From the NCBI RefSeq assembly GCF_030435805.1, contig NC_081305.1, positions 54,346,001 to 54,410,000 on the forward strand: a stretch of DNA of 64,000 bases. Reading direction: 5' to 3'. Source of the DNA: Mustela lutreola (Eukaryota > Chordata > Mammalia > Carnivora > Mustelidae). This document shows, one piece after another, positions 1 to 9,900 of the stretch. Within the stretch, counting starts at the first letter, position 1. Each line of letters begins with the position of its first letter. The notes beneath the pieces are model-generated. The model worked only from the letters and a program-made list of their open reading frames with translations, made no database searches and was not told the origin of the DNA. The translations under genes were made by a program, and so were the position numbers.

Positions 1-3000
1 TTGTTCTCAAATTCATAAAGGTAGGAGGTGCGATACCCACTCTGAGGCCTACAGAGTGGACGGTGAGGTCACTGAAACCTACAGAGATCAGGTAATTTGG
101 GGGCAGAAACGGGTCTGTGCCCTTCTCCACCAGCCCCACGATGCCCTCCTGGCAGCGGCGCTTCTCTCTCGACGTTCCCTGCCCGGTTAGGGCGCCCTCT
201 GCTGCTCACCCAGAGAGTTACCCAGATGGCGGTACCACCTGTGTCCTCCTTCCATTACTCTACTTCAACCCGTTCGCTTCCACACCAGCTGCGCCCTGAC
301 ACCTGGTTCCCACCCTGCTACTCAGAAGCCAGTCTCTCCGACAGTCTCGCTACACAGGGATGATAAAAGGCAAAGAATTATTACTATTATCCCTGTTGTT
401 CTTACCCATGTTATTGTTAATGTTATTTTCCCATTCCACTTCATTCTTCCCTGGGAGCTGGGGCGGGGGAGGGTCCTGCCTCCTATCCTCTCTATCCAGT
501 TCACATGGCACCCGCATGAAAATGTAGACCATCTCAGGGTTGCTCCAATTGACAACTTCATGGCTCTCCCTGAGGGTCTGATGCACCTGGGGTGATAGGT
601 TTGCCCACATGGGACCACAGGGACCAGGCTGAGGCGTCAGGGTTCCACCTGGTTTACAGGTGTGGAACCCTGATCTCCACAAGGATCCCAGGTTGGCATT
701 CCCTGTGGTCTCTGGGCCTGGTAAACATCTTCCAGTGTTCACTCTGGCTGTCCCGGGCAGAACCTTGCCCTGGGAGGGCCTGTGACATTTTGCTGTCTTG
801 ATAAAAAGGTACAAAGCTGGGCTCTAGAAGAAGATTGAGGGCTCCTTGGGAGGCCTCCTCAGGCTGCCACCCACACCCAGCTGAGCTCGGGTGTTGGCTT
901 ATGGGAATGAGAGTGAGCCTATGAGCCCAAAGTATGTTCCAAGCCTGCTGCTTTCTCCTGAGCGTAGGGCCCTCCTGAGGATGTCACTTCCTTAAATGCT
1001 CAGATTCTTGCTGTGAACTCTGGATGAAACCAGTTTTTCCATATCGGTCCTGATTGCTTGGACCAAGCATTACTGTCCATGTACAGTCTGGACACAAGGG
1101 AAGGACATTCTTCTGCAGTGGCTTGGCATAAAGCTCTGTTGGATAGGGATGCTTTGTGTCAAGTGATGTCAAATAGATTCAATCAGATGGCCTCTGTGCC
1201 AGAGCTTGCTGGCTTCCTCCCATTAACCAACCCCCTTTTACCTTAATAAGGAAAAAGAAAGGTAATAAGGATACAAGATCTTAATTAATGAGATTTATAG
1301 GATAATTGTTATTAGGTCATACAACCGAAGTGTTTTTTAAATATCTATAAACTCAGTTTAAAATGTTTATTTTTTCCCAAAGAGTTTAGTGAAACATTAT
1401 AAAAGGATTTTCAATTATGCCATTAGGAATTAACATGTCCTGTAATGGTCAGTGTGGGAGACATTGTTGGCAGTCATTTATACATGTGACCTTATTGAAA
1501 GCTCACAGCAGTCCTATGGAGAGAAAAGGCTTCATATCCTCACATTACAAGTGGAGACAGTGAGGCATAGTTAGGGGGCATCCATACGTATGACCACCTT
1601 CACTTGTGACCCTATTGCAAGTTTAGGATACCAAGACCACTTCCTTCCAGTGGAAGGACTCACGTAACACACTAAAAGCTATTATCTTTGTGGTTAGGGA
1701 TGGTTACAGCTTGAGGATACAGATCAGTGTCAGTGAAAGGGAGGAAAGGGCATGGTCAGGGTCCAGGGGCTTCCACATGTCTCTCCAGTGGAGTTATGAG
1801 TCATGGACAGCATTACCTCCTCCCAGCACTGGTGTATGACAGTCTGCTGACCAGGGAAGCTCACCTGATACTGGTCTTCAGGGTTTTTATTGAGGCTCTT
1901 TCACACAGTTATGATTCACTACTCACATAGCTGACCTCAATCTCCTGCCTCTCCAGGGGCAGAGCAGATTTCATGTGACCCAAAGCCTTCATCATAATTT
2001 CTACTGTGGAATATCCAGTGTGTTCCAAGGCCCCGCAAGGCAAATAGAGACACTCTTATCAGGCAGGGCATTATAAGGATTTAGGCATTTCTTCCAGGAG
2101 TTGAGGACAAAGTCAGATATGTCTTTGGCTAAGGTAAATTCTTTACTCAAAAGTCCATCTCTGGGACCCATCAAGCTCCAAAAATGGGACTGGGCAAAAG
2201 CCGTTATGCTGCTGTTGGTATAAAAAAGAGGAAACATTGAAAGCATCTGAATGCTCCCAAATAGGGGATGGGTTGAACGAATGGATCCATGGCCAGTGCA
2301 GTGGAATAGTATGCAGCCATGAACAAAGACCAACGGCGATATAAGAAGTAGGGCTTCTGATAAGCTACAGGCAGAAAAACAATTCTCTGTGTTTTCTAGG
2401 GGTACCAATTACACTCAAATACTGAGGAGGACCAATTTAGAAATTTCAGTGGCACATAATATAGTATTTTCCTATTATACCAAGTACAGATGTGTTTTGC
2501 AGTAGGCTACAAATATTAATATGGGTTGTCAGAATACAGTAGGAGACTTCAGAGATGTTGAATGAACCATAAGAACTCTGAGGTGTATATTCACCTACCT
2601 TTGTCTAAACTTGGGCTTAACATTAGAGAAGCCCAAATAAAGAAGGATATTGAATGGTATGATACCACTTTGGTAAAAATATGTATCTGTGCCTGAGTAT
2701 GTATGACATATCAGAACTGAAAAGTTTCAAAGAAAAACACTGGCTGTATCTCCAGGCGATCTGGCTGTTACAGGTGACTTTCCAATAGTATTAATCAAAT
2801 TCTGATAAATAAGTCTGTACTTTACTTAAAAGGATTGTATTTACTTACATACTTATAAATGTAAAGCTGTATGAATGTATAAATATTCGTCTGCATATTT
2901 AAATAATCTATTATAAATAGTAACAGATTTACACATTTATTTAGATGAGTATTCATAACAACTTAAAACTATTTAAATTAATTACTAACACAGTATTAAT

Positions 3001-3905
3001 TCTATTTTTCCTTCTTAAGAATTTTCCAAAATTTCTACAGCCAATGCATTACTTTTTCAATTAAAGTCATATTTGCTGTCATAAAAATAAAAGATGAATA
3101 TACTTCTGAGTCCAGCTTGAAAGATTTGTGACCCTTTCTGGGGTGAGCCGACTCCCCTGCCTTCTCAGTCCCTCATCCAGCCCACCTGGGTCTCTGTATC
3201 TCCATGTTTCCCTTTCTCTCTGTGGGGTCCCCAGATGCAGACACATCACATGTGCTCAGCGCTGTGCCCTCCATGAGCACACTCTGCTCTGCCCTGGCAA
3301 CACTTCTGTTACTGAACCTAAAGATCCAACACCAAAAGAATGGGATTTATACATTTTGGCTCAGGCACGCAACAGCAGGCCCCACAGCCACTCCAAATGT
3401 CCAGGTGGAGGAAGATCTGCTGACCCTTTAAGAGAGAGACTTAAGCTGTTGGTGTCCAGGGAGTGAAAAGCAGCCCCTCATCAAATAAGACAATGCAATT
3501 TAAAATGTGAGATCTACAGGGAATAGGAAAAACAAAAATGAACAATTGCCCCACATTTTAAAAAGGCTGCTGTCCTGTATTTATTGTGCTTTTCAGTATT
3601 TTCCAGTTTTCCTAAAAGTGAGCCTAAGATTTTTTTGTAACCAGAGCAGAATAGGAGACTAATCTAAAAAAAAAGAAATGAGCTGAATACACGATAAGCT
3701 AAGTGCACCTCAGAGTCATAAAGATAACAACAACTCCCCAAGCGTCTCCTCCCCAGCCCAGGGTGGCTGGGGCTCAGAGTCCACTGGAGCGCAGGAGGTG
3801 GGTGGGGACCAGCAGCTCAGAGCCAGAAACGCAGGTCTGTGAAGAGGCAGAGGAGACTGCCAGGTCCCTGGACAAACACCTAGCCCAGGAGGACCTGCGT
3901 AACCC
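1..3905. other. Upstream intergenic region, no supported gene
   Basis: I see no convincing exon here. Open frames exist (for example on the minus strand at 814-350), but none shows a recognisable domain, a signal peptide or flanking splice sites. Part of it (about 2215-2830) looks like the 3' end of an old L1, and 1470-1570 has MIR-like character. The stretch just before 3906 should contain the CEACAM18 promoter, but I find no clear TATA box or CpG island. Confidence 0.5.
2215..2830 (+). repeat. Old L1 (L1M-type) 3' fragment
   Basis: The segment follows the typical mammalian L1 3' region: a 'caaataggggatgggttgaa' stretch, then 'ggaatagtatgcagccatga', then 'gtatgataccactttggtaa'. Heavy divergence points to an old L1M copy in sense orientation. 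Boundaries are approximate. Confidence 0.5.
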
Positions 3906-3957
3906 ATGGACCTTTCCAGACCCAGATGCAGACTCTGGAGGGAGCTGGTTCTCCTAG
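3906..3957 (+). CDS. CEACAM18: CEACAM18 exon 1 (signal peptide start)
   Basis: The ATG at 3906 opens the frame MDLSRPRCRLWRELVLL. The exon leaves one base (phase 1) before the GTAAGA donor at 3958. The match to the human N-terminus MDLSRPRWSLWRR fixes the start. Confidence 0.9.
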
Positions 3958-6900
3958 GTAAGAGAGCTGAACCCACAGGACAGGGAAGCGTTAGAGGAGA
4001 GGGGGACAGAGCTGGCACCAGGACTTTTGTGAGCTCACATACCTGGGCCTACCTCACCCATAGACACACACACTCTCTTTACTCACATATGCATACACAC
4101 AGAATGTTCATCCCCATTCACCCCCAGGAGTGATGAACTTGGACCCCCTCCTGTGATTGCTGGAAATCACCTCCCTGGGTTCCTAATCTGCCCTGATCCC
4201 CTCCCCTACCTCTCCAGCTAGACTCCTTCCCAACCTCTCACTTCCTTCTAGGACCCTCTGAATCCCTATGACAGGGACAACTGTCATGTCTCACTGGCCA
4301 CCCTGTGTCCTGTCCTCAAACACCACCAGTATCTACACCTGGAGGCCTGGAGCAGGGGATCTCAGGGGTATTTGCCTCCTCCATGGAGTCAAGGCTTAGG
4401 GTACACAGACAGGAGATCTCCATGTCTTAGGACGACAGATCTTCATCCACATTCATGTGCACTCCACAGAATTTAGATGCTAAGTCAAAAGCACGTGTAG
4501 ACAGTCTTGGAGGACTTCAGCCACCCACCTATCAACCGAGCTCTCCCACTGGGTTCTGCCCCATGATCAGGAACCCTGTGATGTGGTGTCCAGTGTGATG
4601 AAGATCTATCTCCAGACTCTGGTGACCCAGATCCCCAGACTCTGGGGATGGGGATGAGGGGGCCCAGGAGGCTGGGGGAGCTCCAGGGGGGCATCTGACC
4701 CAGACTGGGGAGCAGGGGGCATCAAAGCTAAGAAGTGAAGGCTGAATAGAAGTGAGTTGATGGGGGCCTGGGAAGGAGGGAATGGAGATCTGTGTGTCAG
4801 AAACAGGGAACAGCATGTGTGAAAGCCCAAAGTCAGGACAGAGTGTGGTGTAAAAAGAGAGCTGTTTATGTCTGGGGAACATAGTACAGATACTGTGTCT
4901 TCTGATAAATGAATGCAGAAATGCATGCATGAATGAGTTACTGAATAAGGGGGTTCATGGGGTAATGGGGTGGGGTAGGTATGATCCAAAAGGAGGCTAG
5001 ATGAGTCATAAAGACCAGCTCTTTCTAAGAGTGGCTCATAAGCCATGTTGAGTTTTAACTTTATTCATGGAGTGCTGGGGAACTACAGAAGTTACCTAAG
5101 AGAGCAGGGTCACACCTGGGTCTTTGTAAGGATCCACATAACTGTCATATGAGGAGGGGTTGAAGACTGAGTGTCCAAGGAGGAAACCAGGCTGGAAGAG
5201 GGTGAGGAAGGAATGGACCAGAACAGGGCCTGAGGGGGTGGAGAGGGGAGGACAGGCTGGGGAGCTAGAAACCCATGGCACGTTCACCAGTGTCCCTGGA
5301 GATCATTTCCTGGGAAGTGTAAATCAATCTCTCTTCTCTCTCTCTCTCTCTCTCACACACATGTACGTGGGTTCTATTTGTCTTCTCCAGCCAGTCTACT
5401 GGCCTGGGGGACCCGCCAAGCCTCTAGCCAAATCTACATCAGCCCAGAGTCACTCTTAGGGTTCAAGGGACTTCGGACCATCATAGTCCTTGAGAATGCC
5501 ACCGAAGATGCTCTGGAATTCAGCTGGCATCGTGGTGCAAATGACGCTGAGGACAATATGATCGTCAGCTACAAACCTCCCTCCAATTTCTGGCAGACTG
5601 GGCCCATGTACAGAGGCCGGGAGAATGTGACCACATTAGGTGACCTGATGATCAGGCGATCTGCATTAAGTGACACAGGGAACTACACTGTGAGGGTGGA
5701 CACTGGCAATGGGACCCAGACAGCAACCGGCTGGCTTGAAATACAAGGTGAGTTGGCAGGTTGCCCATTTCCAGACCTGGGAGCTTTGGGAGTGAGGTCC
5801 CTGGGAGATCACACTGTCCAAGTCTCCTCCACCTGCAGGTGACAGGGGGAGACTTGGCAGATATAGTCCAGCTTCTCCTGCTGAGATGGGTCACTGGTTT
5901 CCTTCAAGGTTCCAGTTTCACTCTCAGGGTATCAGTTAGTTCTGCTGCATAACAAAGAGCCACAAGTGGCAGTCTTAGACAATACCCATTTATTAGCACA
6001 CATCCCTGTCTGGCAAGTCTGGCAAGTGCTGTGCTCTGAGACTCGCAAGGTGGGGCTGTGGTCTCATGTGTGGCTCTGTCCATGGGCATGTCACATCATG
6101 ACTCTTTGATTCTTCAAGGTCAACTGAATTCTGCCTCTCTGGGAAAGGGAGACTCTGTTAAGAAGTTTTAACTCTGTTAAGAAGGAGTCTTATATGACAT
6201 AAGGGTAACGATTGGAATGACATTCCATCACTTTTGCCATATTGTTTAGGTTAGAAGGAAGTCATAGGCTCTACCCACATTTGAGGGGCAGGGACTATAC
6301 AGACTGAAGTCATGAGGCTGTCTTGGAATTCTGTCTACTATAGACAGCTCTTGGGGGCTCCACAGGGCTGGGTGGGTAGAGTGGGGATTTGGAGATAAGA
6401 AGTCCTGTGTTTACTTCTGACTAAGAATATGTCCCATGGCCTTGAGCCTTCATCTTCCCTCTGTGGTGTTCTGTTTCCTCATCTGTAGAATGGGGATAGT
6501 ATCTCCTCTGTCTTTTGTAAGGTTGGAGGGAGTATCTGTATGTGTAAGTAACTGTAAGTAATCTGTAAGTAACTGTAAAGTGAATGGGACTCAGATAAAG
6601 GGAGCAATTATTATACGGAGTTCAAATGTCACCTGTCACATTGAATTCTACCGATGGCTCCTCAGTTGGGGGTGTTCTCGTTTTAGGTCCTGGGTTCAGA
6701 AACAACCATTAGGCCACACATCTATCCCAAGAACTCACCATTACTGCAGTGGATGCACAGTGATGACTCCACACCTAGGATGGGAGACTCAGACTTGTGT
6801 CCACACCTCAACTACTTGTGCCCACTCCCTACTTCTCTGTCCCTCCCTGCTCTAGGGCTGCTCCCCTGCCAAGACCTCAGACCCCACCTTACAACTCTTG

Positions 6901-9900
6901 ACTTCTCACCAACCTACCCCGGAAGCCCCTTCGGGGTTTCTCTCCCAAGCAGAGCTTGGGGAGGCAGACCCCACCCCTAATGTCTTCTTCCTGCTTCCCC
7001 CAGATGTGGAAGGCAAGCCAGACATCTGGGCCAACGCCACCTCTCTTGTAGAAGACGTGGATTCTGTGGCCGCCATTTGCTACACCAATGCCACCACTGT
7101 CAAGTGGTATGTGGATTTTACACTGGTGTCCAGCAGTGACCGGATGACAATCTCCCCGGACCTCAAGACCCTTGTCATTCACAGAGTCAGCCGCTATGAC
7201 AGAACACTTTATTGCGAGATAGACAGCATCCTGGAGATTCCTCAGAATAGTAAAATTATCTCTCTGACTGTGGCCTGTGAGTGGTCTGGGGCCCTGGAGT
7301 AATGCTGGGGGTGGGCTTAGGGCCACCCAGGGATGTAGCAATAATACAGGCAGAACCGGGGAGAGGAAACGCCATGAGTCAGCCCCCAGCCAGCTGTATC
7401 TGGGTTTGAATCTCAGCTCTCTGGACTTAGAATCACCCTCAGGGCACAGAATGATCTGCTATTTAAAATGGGGACCCAACTTGCTACTCCTTAGATTAGC
7501 AAGAGTGCAAATTTGTTCAGATATGGCTTTTGTAAAGACAGGACTTCTTACAACTAATAGTTTCTTTAAAATGTCATTCAACTTGTTAAATATTCAAATC
7601 CCATGTTCCCTTGAGCCTTCAGATACATTGGTCTTTTTTTTCTAAATTTAGTAAAATCACCTTCACTTTTCCTTTTACTCAGATTGAACTGGCTATCCTC
7701 CTTTGAACAGTTTGATTTTAAAGCTAAATGACAGATTTCATGCATTCTCTTTTCTCCATGATCCTTCAACCACCCACCAACCCAAGTACACAATCCAGCC
7801 AGACCTCCTCCAAAATATCAAACGGGTCTTGTAAATCGAAGACATCATCTTATAAATATAATGAACTTTGGATCTTTACAATGTTTGGGGACTTTTTCAC
7901 ATTTACCAAACTCTTTCACATCTTCGGACTGTGAAAAAGCACAAGTCTTGAACGGTTTTCACATCTAAATCTAGAACCACATGAAGTCCATCAGATTTCC
8001 TAACAAGCATGCTCTGGCAATCATGGAGATAAAGTGGTCACAGAGCAGAGTTTCTGACCTCCACACACAGCTTGCTGACTGCAGGTTTGCAGTCAAGAGC
8101 CAGGACCTAGGATCTGCTTCTGCAGGGAGATTCCTCCCAGGCCATAGGGGAATTTGTTTAGTTCATTTGTGGGTCAGTAGGATGCTATGAAATCCCTAAT
8201 CCTCTCTTTGGGAACCCCATTTGCCTCATCTATAAAATTAACCCATGGGTTGTTATGGGGATTAAGCAAATGTATGAACCTATAAAGTGTTTAGAACAGA
8301 GCCCAACGTTCAGGGGACCTGATATATTACTTCTACTCCTATTTTATCATGATGTGAAGGTCTGTCATGGGACTGACTCATAATAGATGCTTGAAATGGA
8401 AGATGTTATAGTTATAGTAATGTTGTTGGCACAGCTGCCTTGCATGTGTTGGATCTAGGGGATACTTGGGGTGCAATGTGGGAGCACCTTCTGGTCGGGG
8501 AGGACTGTGTGTGGATTGAGGGAAGGAGACAGGATCCCAAGGGGTCAGAAAACATAGCTCCAGGTCTCCTGCCATCTCTGCAGATGGGCCAGACAATGTG
8601 CGGCTGAGTACCAGTCCCATTACCTCCAAAGGCATCCTGTCTGCTAAGATCGGCTCCCAGGTGATGATGAAGTGTGATGCCATTTCCAAACCCAGTTCCA
8701 CGTACCAGTGGATCCACAATGGCTCTCTCCTGAGCTTCTCAGAGGCAAGCGTCACTCTCCAAAGTCTGGCCTGGGACCAGATGGGCAAATACAGATGCAT
8801 CGTGGAGAACCCTGTGACCCAGCTGACCTTGTATAGGGAATTCCAGATCCAGCTGTCCCGTAAGTACAGTAGCCCACCTCGGACGCTCATGTTCCCCAAA
8901 TCTTCCCATCTCTGTGCTTTTGCCTAGGCAGTGCCCATCATCATGTATGCCGTCCCCACCCTGCAAAGCCATGCTCACAATGGTTGGGTAAAATCCACCC
9001 CCCACCCTGTCCTGTCCTCTGAGGTCCAAGTCCAAAGCTGCCCCCCTCCATAAAGCCCTGGGGGACCTCAGATCAGAGCAAGAGTGAGTCCCAGGGGGAG
9101 TTGGTCAGCTAACATCAAATGAGCACTTACTATGTGCCAGCCCCTCTTCTAATCTGTGCGGCCCTCATAGTCTCACTGCAGAGGAAGTGACTGTTGTGAA
9201 CGCCACCTCCATTTACAGAGAAGAGAACTGAGCTGTGGGAAGTTTGAGTGCTTTTTTCCACGTTCCAGTTCCAATCAACAGAGGAGGCAGCGCTCAAATT
9301 CTGGTAGTCCGGCTTCACAACCTATGTCCTCAGCTGTTTTACTCGGTTGCTCAGAAGAGAAAGTGGAAAGGCTAGAGCGGGTGGTGGTGCAGAGGAAGCA
9401 GGGATCCGTTGTGGATGTGGTATTTGGAATATGGCTTGAGAATGAATCTGTAAATGGGAAGAGCCTCCTGAGCCTCAGTTTCCTTATCTGTAGTGTAGAG
9501 ATAAAAAGGGTCCCTAGGGCACCTGGGTGGCTCAGTGGGTTAAAGCCTCTGCCTTCTGCTTGGGTCGTGGTCTCAGGCTGCTGGGATCGAGCCCCACATC
9601 GGGCCCTCTGCTTGGCAGGGAGCCTGCTTCCCCACCCCCCTCTGCCTATCTCTCTGCCTACTTGTGATTTCTGTCTGTCAAATAAATAAATAAAATAGTT
9701 TATTTTAAAAAAGGGTCCCTATATGACAGGACTTCTGGCAGAATTAAATCAGATAGTGCATGAGAAGCCATCAGCCTGGCTTGTCCCAGAGAGAGCCACA
9801 AACACTGAATGTGGGCTGGAGACATTTATTCTGGTCACTCCATACTATTTACTAAGCACCTGCTATGCACCAGACATGACAGACTGACAGTGAATGATTA

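Noticed and set aside
350-814. A 154-codon minus-strand frame at the window start
   Set aside because: Composition looks random, with an Asn-rich end from an A/T tract, and there are no splice or domain features.
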